From assembly GCA_903932865.1 (NCBI GenBank), contig CAIZHQ010000013.1:1-64000 (forward strand): a DNA stretch of 64,000 nt, written 5' to 3'. The DNA comes from an uncultured Burkholderiales bacterium. GTDB taxonomy: Bacteria; Pseudomonadota; Gammaproteobacteria; Burkholderiales; Burkholderiaceae_C. The notes beneath the pieces are model-generated. The model did not search any database. It was not told the origin of the DNA and worked only from the letters and a program-made list of their open reading frames with translations. Shown piece after piece: positions 35,834 to 46,470 of the stretch. Positions within the stretch are counted from its first letter, which is position 1. Each line of letters opens with the position of its first letter. A program made the translations under genes and the position numbers.

Positions 35834-36038
35834 GGCTTTATTTTAGTGATAAAAATGCTAAATGGTTAAAAAAGGATACTTAATTACCTTTATTGAAACA
35901 TCTCGAAACACATTTATCGGAAGAATTCAGGAAAGCCGATGACTTCGTTTGGTGTGTCGGTCCCGTGCGCGACAAACTCAAAGCCTTTCCAGGTGTGGCG
36001 GCCCCTTAACATGACGACGAACTACAGGAGACCCTGAG

Positions 36039-37757
36039 ATGCCCGCACACGTTGCTGTCTGGCCTGCCCGCCTGCCCGCCAAGATCACCGCGCCTGCCAC
36101 ATCCTTGTGGATGAACTTGGCCATCAGTGCCCTGCGGTACCCTGAAAAAACCGCACTGGTCTTCATGGGCAGGGTCTGGACCTACCGAGAGTTGATGGTC
36201 AGCGCCGAGCATCTGGCGGGGCAGCTCAAGACCTTGGGTGTCCAAGCAGGTGACCGGGTGGTGCTGGACATGCAAAACTGCCCCCAGCTTGTGATCACGC
36301 ACTTTGCCGTCTTGCGCATCGACGCCGTGGTGGTGCCGGTGAACCCAATGAATCGGGCTGAAGAGCTCAAGCACTACATCACCGACCCCGATACGCGGTT
36401 GGCGGTGACCACGGCCGACCTGGCGCCCGAGCTGGCTCAGGCCAGTAAGGCTTTGCCGCCCGGGGATCGCTTGAAGCATCTGGTGGTGACTCAGTTCACC
36501 GATGTGTTTGACGCCAAGGTGGTGGGCGCTGAAGACTTGCCCGAGGCTTGGCACCCCTGGTTGCTTCCAGTGCGGGCTTTGCCCGAACTGGTGGAGGGTC
36601 AAGTGCACGCTTGGTTTGACTTGATGGCGGCTCCTGCAGTGGACCTGCCGCCGCCTCAGGCCAAGACGGATGACCTGGCCATCTTGCCCTACACCAGTGG
36701 CACCACCGGATTACCCAAGGGCTGCATGCACACGCACGGCTCCATCATGCACAACGCCATGTCCAGTGCTTTGTGGGGCAATGGCACGCCTGAAAACGTG
36801 ACCTTGTGCGTGGTGCCCATGTTCCACATCACCGGCATGGTCAGCGTCATGCACACCAGCATTTTGCTCGGGGCCAGCTTGGTGCTGATGCCGCGCTGGG
36901 ACCGCGATGTGGCAGGGCATTTGATCTCCAAGTGGTGCGTGACGCACTGGACCAATATCCCCACCATGGTGATTGATTTGCTGGGCAGCCCGCACATGGA
37001 CCGTTATGACCTGAGCAGTCTGGTCTACATCGGCGGCGGTGGCGCGGCCATGCCGGAGGCCGTGGCACAACGTTTGCTGGAGCAGTTTGGGCTGCGTTAT
37101 GTGGAGGGTTATGGTCTGACCGAAACGGCCGCGCCTTCACACACCAACCCACCCGATGCACCCAAAAAGCAGTGCTTGGGCATTCCGTTCATGAGCGTGG
37201 AGTCGCGCATTGTGGACCCTGAAACCCTGGCCGAATTGCCACCTGGCGAGTCCGGTGAGATCGTGATCAGTGGCCCGCAGGTGTTCAAGGGGTATTGGAA
37301 GCGGCCAGAAGCCACGGCAGCGGCGTTCTTTGAGCGTGACGGTTTTCGGTTTTTCCGCTCAGGCGACATGGGGCGGGTCGATGATGAGGGGTATTTCTTC
37401 ATGACCGACCGCTTGAAGCGCATGATCAACGCCAGCGGTTTCAAGGTCTGGCCTGCAGAGGTCGAGGCCCTGATGTTTCGCCACCCGGCTATTCAGGAGG
37501 CTTGCATCATCGGAACGCGTGACGCGTATCGGGGAGAGTCGGTCAAGGCTGTGGTGGTTTTGCGGCAAGAGCACAAGGGCACAGTCAGCGAGCAGGACAT
37601 CATCGACTGGTGCCGTGAGAACATGGCGGTTTACAAAATGCCCCGCGCTGTGAGTTTTGTCGACGCTTTGCCTAAAAGCGGCAGCGGCAAAGTCATGTGG
37701 CGGGCCCTGCAAGAGGCCGAAATGGCCGCCTTGCCCCCCGAAACCAAAACCACATGA
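36039..37757 (+). CDS. Long-chain fatty acid-CoA ligase family protein
   Basis: A 572-residue AMP-forming acyl-CoA synthetase. It carries the P-loop YTSGTTGLPKGCMH, the A5 motif GYGLTETAA, the DRLKRMINASGFKV hinge and the catalytic Lys in PKSGSGKVMWR near the C-terminus. It activates a fatty or aromatic acid to its CoA thioester in the cytosol. The chain length or acid is unknown. ATG 36039 follows AGGAGACCC. The stop overlaps the start of the LLM flavoenzyme gene by four bases (ATGA), so the two are co-translated. Confidence 0.9.
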   Translation: MPAHVAVWPARLPAKITAPATSLWMNLAISALRYPEKTALVFMGRVWTYRELMVSAEHLAGQLKTLGVQAGDRVVLDMQNCPQLVITHFAVLRIDAVVVPVNPMNRAEELKHYITDPDTRLAVTTADLAPELAQASKALPPGDRLKHLVVTQFTDVFDAKVVGAEDLPEAWHPWLLPVRALPELVEGQVHAWFDLMAAPAVDLPPPQAKTDDLAILPYTSGTTGLPKGCMHTHGSIMHNAMSSALWGNGTPENVTLCVVPMFHITGMVSVMHTSILLGASLVLMPRWDRDVAGHLISKWCVTHWTNIPTMVIDLLGSPHMDRYDLSSLVYIGGGGAAMPEAVAQRLLEQFGLRYVEGYGLTETAAPSHTNPPDAPKKQCLGIPFMSVESRIVDPETLAELPPGESGEIVISGPQVFKGYWKRPEATAAAFFERDGFRFFRSGDMGRVDDEGYFFMTDRLKRMINASGFKVWPAEVEALMFRHPAIQEACIIGTRDAYRGESVKAVVVLRQEHKGTVSEQDIIDWCRENMAVYKMPRAVSFVDALPKSGSGKVMWRALQEAEMAALPPETKTT

Positions 37758-38767
37758 GCTTGAAACTTTCCGTCCTTGACCAGTCTGCCGCCGCCCAAGG
37801 GCGCGGGCAAGACGCCACCATTCGCCAAACCTTGGCGCTGGCCGAGCAAGCCGAGGCCTGGGGCTACCACCGTTTTTGGGTCAGCGAGCACCACAGCCAC
37901 CCCAGCATCGTGGGCAGCGCCCCTGAGGTGCTGATGGCGGCCATCGCAGCCCGCACGCAGCGCATTCGCATTGGCAGCGCGGGCGTGATGCTGCCGCATT
38001 ACGCGGCCCTCAAGGTGGCTGAGCAGTTTCGCGTGCTCGATGCTTTGGCCCCGGGCCGCATTGATTTGGGCGTGGGCCGCGCGCCGGGCAGTGATGGGCG
38101 CACCGCGCAGTTGCTCAACCCGGATCGCAACGCCTCCGAGCGATTTCCCCAGCAGGTGATGGAACTGCAAGCCTGGGTGAACGGGCACAACCTGCCGCCA
38201 GGCCACCCTGGCCACAACGTCTATGCCTACCCGCAGTCGGAGACCGCGCCCGACGTCTGGATGCTGGGCAGCTCGGACTACGGAGCTCAGTTGGCAGCAC
38301 ATTTGGGTTTGCCCTATGCATTTGCCTACTTCATCACCGACGGGCAAGGCGCAGACGAGGCCCTGCAGATTTACCGCGAGACTTTCCGGCTCAGCGCAGC
38401 GCTGCAAAAGCCCCATGCTGCGCTGTGCGTTTGGGCCCTGGCCGCCGACACCGACGAAGAGGCGTTGCGCCTGTTTGAAAGCCGTGCCCGCTGGAAGATG
38501 GATCGCAATCTGGGCCGTATCGGGGCGCTTTTGCCGCCCGATGAAGCGGCACGTGTTTACAGCCCTGCTGAGCAGTTGGCGTTGCAGCGATTGCGCGAGT
38601 CGGCCTTGATCGGCTCAGCCGCCACCGTGGGCCGCAAGCTGCGCCAATTGGCGGCTCGACTCGAAGTGGACGAGTTGGTGGTCATCACCTGGACACATGA
38701 CCCTGCAGCGCAAATGCGCTCTTACGAATTGCTCGCCCAAGAATTTGCGCTTGCGGCAAACTGCTGA
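37754..38767 (+). CDS. LLM-class (luciferase-like) flavin-dependent oxidoreductase
   Basis: A 337-residue luciferase-like monooxygenase fold protein. Family stretches are FWVSEHHSHPSIVGSAPEVLMAA near residue 40, RIRIGSAGVMLPHYAALKVAEQF and DLGVGRAPGSD, the MsnO8-type signature. Members use reduced FMN and oxygen, or act on a flavin cofactor; the substrate is unknown. It overlaps the acyl-CoA ligase gene by four bases. The ATG at 37754 is preferred because the longer frame from 37697 lies inside the ligase. Confidence 0.9.
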   Translation: MSLKLSVLDQSAAAQGRGQDATIRQTLALAEQAEAWGYHRFWVSEHHSHPSIVGSAPEVLMAAIAARTQRIRIGSAGVMLPHYAALKVAEQFRVLDALAPGRIDLGVGRAPGSDGRTAQLLNPDRNASERFPQQVMELQAWVNGHNLPPGHPGHNVYAYPQSETAPDVWMLGSSDYGAQLAAHLGLPYAFAYFITDGQGADEALQIYRETFRLSAALQKPHAALCVWALAADTDEEALRLFESRARWKMDRNLGRIGALLPPDEAARVYSPAEQLALQRLRESALIGSAATVGRKLRQLAARLEVDELVVITWTHDPAAQMRSYELLAQEFALAANC

Positions 38768-38797
38768 ACTTTGAATTTTTAACCCAAGGACTTTGTG

Positions 38798-39817
38798 ATG
38801 TTCACCACTGCGATCGCTGGCAGCTTGCCCAAACCCGCCTGGCTGGCCGAAACCGAGAAACTCTGGCCCCAGTGGACCACCCAAGGCCCTGAACTGCAGC
38901 AAGCCAAGGCCGACGCCACGCTGCTGTGGATCAAGGCGCAAGAAGACGCCGGGTTGGATGTGATCGGTGACGGCGAACAGGCCCGTCAGCATTTTGTGCA
39001 CGGCTTTGTCGAGCAGGTCGAGGGCATCGACTTTGTGAACAAGGTCACCATGGGCATCCGCAACAACCGCTACGACGCACAGGTGCCGCAAGTCATTGCG
39101 CCGCTGCGCCTCAAAGGCCGTGTTCACGCTTTCGAAGCCCAGTTGGCCCGCGCCCACACCACCAAAAAACTCAAATTCACCTTACCTGGCCCGATGACGA
39201 TCGTGGACACCGTGGCCGATCGTTTTTATGGCGACAAGGTCAAGATGGCCATGGCCTTTGCCGAGCTGCTCAACCAAGAAGCGCTGGCGCTGCAAGCCGA
39301 TGGTGTCGACATCATCCAGTTCGACGAGCCCGCCTTCAACGTCTACATGGACGACGCGGCCGATTGGGGTGTGAAAGCGCTTGAGGTGGCCGCGCGCGGC
39401 CTGACCTGCACCACCGCTGTGCACATTTGCTACGGCTACGGCATCGAAGCCAACAACAACTGGAAAAAGACGCTGGGCGACGAATGGCGTCAGTATGAAA
39501 AGGTGTTCCCAGCCTTGGCCAAGAGCAGCATTCAGCAAGTCAGCCTGGAGTGCATGCACTCGCATGTGCCGATGGAGATGATGAAGCTGCTCGAAGGCAA
39601 AGACGTGATGGTCGGCGTGATCGACGTGGCCAACCCGGCCATTGAAACGGCGGAAGAAATCGCCGACACCATTGGCCGCGCCTTGCAGTTTGTGCCCAAG
39701 AACCGATTGATCGCTTGCACCAACTGCGGCTTGGCGCCCATGAGCCGGGCCGTGGCCGAGGCCAAGCTCAAGGCCCTGGCCGAAGGGGCCAAGCTGGCCA
39801 GCCAGCGTTACGCTTGA
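38798..39817 (+). CDS. Cobalamin-independent methionine synthase core (MetE C-terminal type)
   Basis: A 339-residue protein corresponding to the catalytic C-terminal half of MetE, without the N-terminal duplicate. The zinc-binding set is seen as HICYG and CTNCGLAP, with Glu in SLECMHS between. It contains FTLPGPMTIVDTVADRFY and VDIIQFDEPAFNVYMDD. It would transfer a methyl group to homocysteine, though short MetE forms often use methylcobalamin-free donors other than folate; the donor is unknown. ATG 38798 follows AAGGAC. It is not in an obvious operon with the oxygenase that follows after 13 bases. Confidence 0.85.
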   Translation: MFTTAIAGSLPKPAWLAETEKLWPQWTTQGPELQQAKADATLLWIKAQEDAGLDVIGDGEQARQHFVHGFVEQVEGIDFVNKVTMGIRNNRYDAQVPQVIAPLRLKGRVHAFEAQLARAHTTKKLKFTLPGPMTIVDTVADRFYGDKVKMAMAFAELLNQEALALQADGVDIIQFDEPAFNVYMDDAADWGVKALEVAARGLTCTTAVHICYGYGIEANNNWKKTLGDEWRQYEKVFPALAKSSIQQVSLECMHSHVPMEMMKLLEGKDVMVGVIDVANPAIETAEEIADTIGRALQFVPKNRLIACTNCGLAPMSRAVAEAKLKALAEGAKLASQRYA

Positions 39818-39830
39818 ATCTGAACACGCC

Positions 39831-40577
39831 ATGCCCCAAGCCATGCTGCAACCCCCTCTGACTTCGCCGGACCTGCTGAATGCCACCTTGGCAGACCAAG
39901 GGTTTGCGGTGTTGGGCGCTGCCAGTGTGTGCGCATTGGCGGGTGTCTCGCTGGGCGCCTTGCAAGCGCTGCAACCCAGCTGGGACGACTTGCCGCCTGA
40001 CCAGTACTTGAAAGATGGTGGGCGTTACCGCCGTCGGCGCCATGCCAGTTTTGAGGTCACGGGCGATCTGGCCCAGGCCACACCGCACCGCGCCCATTGG
40101 CAGCCCCTGTCTTACAACGCCTTGCATGGCGGCATGCAGCGCTGGTTTGAGCCTATGGCCTTTGAAGTGGTGCATCAAGCGGCTTGGTCCCAATTGTTAT
40201 GCTGGTTGGCGCGTTTGGCTTCCAAAGCGCAGGGCGATCAGACCTGGTTCACCGAGGCGCACCAGTTTCGCATCGACACCACCGATGGCATTGGCCGGCC
40301 TACACCCGAGGGCGCGCACCGTGATGGGGTGAACTGGGTGGCGGTGTTTTTGGTGGGCCGCCACGGCATCAAAGGCGGCGAGACACGGGTGTTTGACATG
40401 GACAGCCCAAGGGGCCAGCGCTTCACCTTGAGTGAACCTTGGTCCGTGTTGCTGCTGGACGATACCCGTGTGATCCACGAGACCACGCCCATTCAGCCCG
40501 AACAACCGGGCGGCTGGCGTGACACCTTGGTGGTCACGCTGCGCTCGGGCGGTTTTTTGGACGAGCCCACGCGCTGA
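39831..40577 (+). CDS. 2OG-Fe(II) oxygenase family protein
   Basis: A 248-residue protein of the 2OG-Fe(II) oxygenase family related to free amino acid hydroxylases. The iron triad is seen as H-x-D in EGAHRDGVNW and a distal His in VIHETTP. The 2-oxoglutarate arginine is likely in GGWRDTLVVTLRSG. It should hydroxylate a small molecule, perhaps an amino acid. It begins 13 bases after the MetE-core gene and may share its transcript. ATG 39831 or 39843 could start it. Confidence 0.85.
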   Translation: MPQAMLQPPLTSPDLLNATLADQGFAVLGAASVCALAGVSLGALQALQPSWDDLPPDQYLKDGGRYRRRRHASFEVTGDLAQATPHRAHWQPLSYNALHGGMQRWFEPMAFEVVHQAAWSQLLCWLARLASKAQGDQTWFTEAHQFRIDTTDGIGRPTPEGAHRDGVNWVAVFLVGRHGIKGGETRVFDMDSPRGQRFTLSEPWSVLLLDDTRVIHETTPIQPEQPGGWRDTLVVTLRSGGFLDEPTR

Positions 40578-40599
40578 AGCAGCGCTGGTTCAACCCTGA

Positions 40600-41085
40600 T
40601 CAATCGCGGAAGTTGTCGAAGGACAGCGGCAACTCGGTCATGTCTTTGCGCAGCAGCGCCATGGCTTGTTGCAAGTCATCGCGCTTGGCACCGGTCACAC
40701 GCACCGCATCGCCTTGAATCGAGGCTTGTACTTTGATCTTGCTTTCCTTGATCAACTTGGTGATCTTTTTGGCATCTTCGGTCTCGATGCCGTTTTTCAC
40801 CTTGATCACTTGCTTGACTTTGTCGCCGCCAATTTTTTCGACCTTGCCAATGTCCAGGAAGCGCACGTCCACATTGCGTTTGGTCAGCTTGTTGCGCAAG
40901 ATGTCTTCAACCTGCGTGAGTTGAAATTCGGCATCGCCGAACATCGTGATCTCTTTGTCTTTGAGCTCGATCTTGGCCGATGTGCCTTTGAAGTCAAAGC
41001 GGGTGCCGATTTCTTTGGCAGAAGTGTCAACAGCGTTGCGCACTTCGGCCATGTTGGGTTCGCAAACGGTATCAAACGAGGGCAT
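40600..41085 (-). CDS. yajQ: YajQ family cyclic-di-GMP-binding/nucleotide-binding protein
   Basis: A 161-residue YajQ protein with the N-terminus [20 protein letters not shown] and a C-terminal [17 protein letters not shown]. The family binds nucleotides and in some species cyclic-di-GMP. It is made of two ferredoxin-like domains. The ATG at 41083-41085 matches the usual start; the longer frame to 41127 crosses the divergent murB start. It is divergent from murB with 40 bases between. Confidence 0.93.
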   Translation of the reverse strand: MPSFDTVCEPNMAEVRNAVDTSAKEIGTRFDFKGTSAKIELKDKEITMFGDAEFQLTQVEDILRNKLTKRNVDVRFLDIGKVEKIGGDKVKQVIKVKNGIETEDAKKITKLIKESKIKVQASIQGDAVRVTGAKRDDLQQAMALLRKDMTELPLSFDNFRD

Positions 41086-41125
41086 GGCGGTAAAAGTCCG
41101 AGGTTGAGAATGCGACAATTCTCCC

Positions 41126-42187
41126 ATGAACTTGGAGAAAAACGTCCCTTTGCAGCCCTACAACACCTTTGGTATCGCCGCCAAGGCGCTGGCGTTGGTG
41201 CGCGTGCGCTCCGAAGCCGACCTGCTGGACGTGCTGGCCGACCCCGCTTTGGCCACTTTGCCCCGGCAAGTGCTGGGCGGGGGCAGCAATATTGTGCTCA
41301 CGGGTGACGTCAAGGCGCTGGTGCTCAAAATCGAGGTGCCGGGCATGCGTTTGGCGGCAGAGACGGACAAACACTGGGTGGTCGAGGCGGGCGCAGGCGT
41401 GGATTGGCACGCCTTGGTCGCGTGGACGCTGGACAACGGCTACCCTGGCCTGGAAAACCTGGCCCTGATCCCCGGCACGGTGGGCGCATCGCCCGTGCAA
41501 AACATCGGTGCTTATGGCGTAGAGCTGCAAGACCGCTTTGCGTCTTTGGACGCCATGGACCTGTTCACCGGTGAGCTGTTCAGCCTGAATGCGGCGCAGT
41601 GCGGTTTCAGTTATCGTGACTCGGTGTTCAAGCACGCCTTAGTCGGCTCTTGCGGACCGGATGGCCTGGGCCTGGCGGGCCGTGCGGTCATCCTGCGGGT
41701 GCGTTTTGCGCTGCCCAAGCGCTGGAAGCCCGAACTGGGTTACCTGGACCTGGAACGCAAGATGGCGGAGACCGGCATCCACAACCCCGATGCCCGGCAG
41801 ATTTTTGACTGGGTTGTGGCCATTCGCCGCGCCAAATTGCCCGACCCGGCGGTGATCGGCAACGCAGGCAGCTTCTTCAAAAATCCGAGCGTGACGCCCG
41901 AACAATGCGCCGACATCATCGCCCGCGACCCGAAAGTGGTGCACTACCCCATGCCCGACGGCAGCATCAAGCTGGCGGCAGGCTGGCTGATCGACGCCTG
42001 CGGCTGGAAAGGCAAAAGCGTGGGCCACGCCGGGGTTTACGAAAAGCAGGCCTTGGTGCTGGTCAACCGGGGCGGGCGCGAGAACCCTTGCACCGGGGGC
42101 GAGGTGATGACGCTGGCCAAGGCCATTCAGACCAGCGTGTACGAGCGCTTTGGCATTCGGTTGGAGCCTGAGCCGGTGGTCATTTGA
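41126..42187 (+). CDS. murB: UDP-N-acetylenolpyruvoylglucosamine reductase
   Basis: A 353-residue type I MurB that reduces the enolpyruvyl group of UDP-N-acetylglucosamine in peptidoglycan synthesis with FAD and NADPH. FAD-binding stretches are [10 protein letters not shown] (about residues 52-61) and [18 protein letters not shown]. The active serine and glutamate regions are at [12 protein letters not shown] and the C-terminal EPEPVVI. It uses ATG 41126. It is divergent from yajQ. No cell-wall operon surrounds it, which is common for this family in Comamonadaceae. Confidence 0.94.
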   Translation: MNLEKNVPLQPYNTFGIAAKALALVRVRSEADLLDVLADPALATLPRQVLGGGSNIVLTGDVKALVLKIEVPGMRLAAETDKHWVVEAGAGVDWHALVAWTLDNGYPGLENLALIPGTVGASPVQNIGAYGVELQDRFASLDAMDLFTGELFSLNAAQCGFSYRDSVFKHALVGSCGPDGLGLAGRAVILRVRFALPKRWKPELGYLDLERKMAETGIHNPDARQIFDWVVAIRRAKLPDPAVIGNAGSFFKNPSVTPEQCADIIARDPKVVHYPMPDGSIKLAAGWLIDACGWKGKSVGHAGVYEKQALVLVNRGGRENPCTGGEVMTLAKAIQTSVYERFGIRLEPEPVVI

Positions 42188-42286
42188 GTCGGCCAAATGT
42201 TGATGGCTGATGCCAGTGCTGGCGGACCTGAATGGCCGAGCTGCAAAGCTGCACAATGTCAGCAGCGGTATTGAAATTAGCCGTTG

Positions 42287-43246
42287 TTACTGAGCAGTTG
42301 CGCCAGAACTTCGCGCGACAACACGCCATTTGCTCACTTCGTTGGCCATGAAGACGCCAAGCTCCTCAGCACTTGCGGGGACCGCCGTGGCCCCCTGTGC
42401 AATGAGCGATTCTTGAACACTCGGCTTGGCCAGCATCAACTTGATGGCATTATCGAGTCGGGAAATGATGTTGGAGGGTGTTCCTGCTGGAGCCAAAACA
42501 AAAAGACGCGGGGATGCATCAAATCCAGGAAAGGTCTCTGCCAAAGCCGGCCAGTCCGGTGCACTGATGAGCTTGCCAGGGCTGGTCAGAGCAATGGCTT
42601 TGAGTTTGCCAGCCTTGACTTGAACCAAAGCTGGGGGTGCAGACATGATGGCCAGCGGAATTTGGCCGCCGATCAAATCCGGAAGGATGGGCGCTGCGCC
42701 CTTGTAGGGCACATGTACAAAATCAAAATTACCCTGCTTTTTGAAAAGCTCCATGGCCAGATGATGGACGGTACCTACACCTGGGGATGCATAACTGTAT
42801 TTGCCTGGATTGGCCTTGAGCAATGCAACCAGTTCATTCGTATTTTTGGCGGGCAAAGAGGGATGAGCGACCACCACCAATGGGGTGACACCGACCGAAC
42901 CCACGGGGGCAAAACTTTTGATCGGATCGAAGGGCACGGATGCATAAATGGACGGTGCAATCAACAGACCCGTTTCGCCAAAAAGCAGCGTATAACCATC
43001 GGCGGGCGCTTTGGCGACGGCGTCCGCAGCCAGTGTTCCTCCAGCGCCTGCCCGATTTTCAACAAAAACCTGCTGCCCCAATGATTCAGTCAATTGTGTG
43101 GCAGTCAGACGAGCCAGTGCATCGGCGCCTCCTCCTGCGGCATATCCCACGATCAATCGGATCGGCTTGTTGGGAAAGGTCTGCGCGAATGTCGGGACCG
43201 AGACGAGTGCGAACAAGCAGCATACAAAGACGTAGATTTTTTTCAT
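42287..43246 (-). CDS. Bug/TctC-type tripartite tricarboxylate transporter binding protein
   Basis: A 319-residue extracytoplasmic receptor of the Bug family, abundant in Burkholderiales. A signal peptide ends TFAQTF; the mature protein begins IRLIVGYAAGGGADALARL and contains VENRAGAGGTLAADAVA, the ligand-binding loop. Its partner membrane proteins TctAB are not in the window, so it is an orphan receptor. The ATG at 43244-43246 has GGAG nine bases upstream; the longer frame to 43384 has no ribosome site. Ligand unknown. Confidence 0.9.
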   Translation of the reverse strand: MKKIYVFVCCLFALVSVPTFAQTFPNKPIRLIVGYAAGGGADALARLTATQLTESLGQQVFVENRAGAGGTLAADAVAKAPADGYTLLFGETGLLIAPSIYASVPFDPIKSFAPVGSVGVTPLVVVAHPSLPAKNTNELVALLKANPGKYSYASPGVGTVHHLAMELFKKQGNFDFVHVPYKGAAPILPDLIGGQIPLAIMSAPPALVQVKAGKLKAIALTSPGKLISAPDWPALAETFPGFDASPRLFVLAPAGTPSNIISRLDNAIKLMLAKPSVQESLIAQGATAVPASAEELGVFMANEVSKWRVVARSSGATAQ

Positions 43247-43389
43247 GGTGTCTCTCCTGAATGGTGAATCGTTGCCCTGAACAAGTGAAGCTTTCAAACT
43301 TTCAAGCTCATTGACTGTATCAGGGTGGGCTTCAATCAGGGGTTTGTGGGCGCCGCCAAAACCATGGCTCCACAGAGCAGACAACGAAA

Positions 43390-43414
43390 AACGACCCGAA
43401 GGCCGTTTCCCATT
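43390..43414 (-). terminator. Terminator of argG
   Basis: AACG-CC (43390-43396) pairs with GG-CGTT (43401-43407) with one mismatch, and a T-rich run follows on the minus strand just after argG. Confidence 0.7.
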
Positions 43415-43428
43415 GAAGCTTCACAAAA

Positions 43429-44787
<1,359 letters not shown>

Positions 44788-45105
44788 TCAACCGAAGTGG
44801 CAAATGTAGTGGTAGGGCTCGGTCACTCGGATCTCGAACTTGGAGTTGCCGGGGATGCTGAACTCTTCGCCCGCGCTGGATTTGATCCACTCGGCGCTGC
44901 CGTCGAGTTTGTATTCGCATGAACCGCCCACGCATTCCATGATCTCTGGTGCGCCTGTGTTGAAGGTCAGAGTGGCGGGCAGGATCACGCCTACCGACAA
45001 CTTGGTGCCGTCGGCCAAGGTCAGGCCGTGGCTGACGCATTTGCCATCAAAGTAAACATTGGCTTGGGTGTTGACGGAGACGCCGTCGATGGTTTGGGTG
45101 GTCAT
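44788..45105 (-). CDS. ppnP: Pyrimidine/purine nucleoside phosphorylase
   Basis: A 105-residue cupin-type protein, the usual PpnP length. It contains NVYFDGKCVSHGLTLADGTKLSVGVILP, and a C-terminal IPGNSKFEIRVTEPYHYICHFG that forms the barrel's last strands. The family cleaves several nucleosides with phosphate in the cytosol. It sits upstream of argG. ATG 45103-45105 begins with the typical short linker. Confidence 0.92.
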   Translation of the reverse strand: MTTQTIDGVSVNTQANVYFDGKCVSHGLTLADGTKLSVGVILPATLTFNTGAPEIMECVGGSCEYKLDGSAEWIKSSAGEEFSIPGNSKFEIRVTEPYHYICHFG

Positions 45106-45147
45106 GGGTGATGATTCAAAGGGGCGGGTTCATCCCGCGTCAATGGA

Positions 45148-45171
45148 AAAGGGCGTCGTCAGACGGCCTTT
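45148..45171 (-). terminator. Hairpin downstream of glycine-zipper gene
   Basis: Arms AAAGGGCGTC and GACGGCCTTT (one mismatch) flank GTCA; on the minus strand the run TTTTCC follows. It is a likely terminator between the glycine-zipper gene and ppnP. Confidence 0.65.
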
Positions 45172-45248
45172 GTGGGCGTTCAGCCCACCATTTTAGGCCA
45201 GATGGCCGGTCCGATCAGAGATCGACGGTGAGCGGTGATCAGGAACTT

Positions 45249-45908
45249 TCAGCGCCACTGGCCGTGGCCTTGGCGGCGGTTGTGAACGTAGCCGTTGCTC
45301 CAACCCCAACCCAGATGGATGGTGGAGTAGACCGGTGGGTAGTTGCGGTAAACCGGGGTGGGCACATAAACCACCCGGGATTCGGTGACGGTGGGTGCCA
45401 GTGCAGTGGTGGTGGTCACCACCGTGTCCGCGGGGGCGACCGACTGGGGCATGCCGATGGGCGTGACTTGCAACTGGATGGTGGGGCCCGGGTCTTGTGG
45501 CAGTTGTACGCTGTACTGCTTGCCTGCGTATTCATAAACCACGTTGTAGCCGCTCAAACGGTTTTCGTATGCGGTCTGAGTGGTGCACGTGGTTTGGTTT
45601 TGAATCTGACTGCCCGGATTTTCGATCCGGTCACCCAGGATGGCGCCGCCCATGACGCCGGCCATGGTGGCTACGGCACGGCCTGATCCGCCTCCGATTT
45701 GGTTGCCGAGTGCAGCGCCGGCGATGGCTCCCATCAAGGCTCCTGCGCCGGATGTGGGGTTTTGCACAGCCACGGGAGTTTGCGAGCAAGTTTGGCGTGG
45801 CACGGCGACTTGTTGGTACAACGCAGTGCGGGAGATCACTTGTCCGATTTCCTGGGCCTGCGTTAATCCGGTTGCAGCGACTAAAAGGGTGGTCATCAGG
45901 GTTTTCAT
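45249..45908 (-). CDS. Glycine-zipper 2TM domain surface protein
   Basis: A 219-residue exported protein with signal MKTLMTTLLVAATGLTQAQ. A central glycine zipper (GALMGAIAGAALGNQIGGG then GRAVATMAGVMGGAILGD) could insert into the outer membrane. The C-terminal part is Pro/Tyr-rich and Val/Thr-rich. The N-terminal cleavage lacks a lipobox cysteine. Function unknown; the family is common in proteobacterial envelopes. The ATG at 45908 is preferred; two ATGs up to 45926 also fit. Confidence 0.78.
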   Translation of the reverse strand: MKTLMTTLLVAATGLTQAQEIGQVISRTALYQQVAVPRQTCSQTPVAVQNPTSGAGALMGAIAGAALGNQIGGGSGRAVATMAGVMGGAILGDRIENPGSQIQNQTTCTTQTAYENRLSGYNVVYEYAGKQYSVQLPQDPGPTIQLQVTPIGMPQSVAPADTVVTTTTALAPTVTESRVVYVPTPVYRNYPPVYSTIHLGWGWSNGYVHNRRQGHGQWR

Positions 45909-46076
45909 GATCGGTTTCTCCATCACATCATTGTGGACGAGTTTAGCGGGGGTTGCGGGGTTCTGGATGGCTGGAAAGTAAAGTTGATGCCGTGTCCATG
46001 GGGCGGCGTTGATGCAGACTTTTTTGTCGCCGTTGCCCTGCTTGGGGGCAGGCCTGCAGCGAGGCTCTGTTTTTTC

Positions 46077-46421
46077 TCAGGCAGGCCATTGTTCTGGCGT
46101 GAAGCCCACAGTGACCCGCCCCGAGGGCCAAGCAATGACCGGCCGTTTGATGGTGCTGGCGTGGGCCAGCATGACCTGCTTGGCGCTTTCGCTGCCCGTC
46201 ACACCCGCTTGCACGGCGGCGTCCAACTTACGCCAGGTGGTGCCTTTGCGGTTGAGCAGGGTTTCCCAGCCCAAAACGGTCAGCCAGGTGTCCAGCTGCG
46301 TTTCGGGTACGCCTTGTTTTTTGAAATCGTGAAAGACCGCGTTCAAGCCCTGGTCGGCCAGCCAGGTGCGGGCTTTTTTGACGGTGTCGCAATTGGGAAT
46401 GCCGTAAACAATGAGGTCCAT
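46077..46421 (-). CDS. ArsC/Spx family protein (YffB-like)
   Basis: A 114-residue thioredoxin-fold protein with a lone catalytic Cys11 in GIPNCDTVKKARTWL, the YffB-type motif. It lacks the downstream arginine pair of true arsenate reductases as far as can be seen, so arsenate activity is doubtful. It probably acts as a glutathione-dependent thiol protein. The ATG at 46419-46421 gives a full domain; a longer frame to 46637 overlaps the divergent folC. It is divergent from folC with 49 bases between. Confidence 0.85.
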   Translation of the reverse strand: MDLIVYGIPNCDTVKKARTWLADQGLNAVFHDFKKQGVPETQLDTWLTVLGWETLLNRKGTTWRKLDAAVQAGVTGSESAKQVMLAHASTIKRPVIAWPSGRVTVGFTPEQWPA

Positions 46422-46470
46422 GGGGCTTGGATGAAGTGAAAAGTGACAAGACTGCGCGACAATCGCCGCC

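Noticed and set aside
46077-46421. True arsenate reductase
   Set aside because: The protein has YffB-type CDTVKK but no ars operon or clear arginine triad, so arsenate reduction is not claimed.
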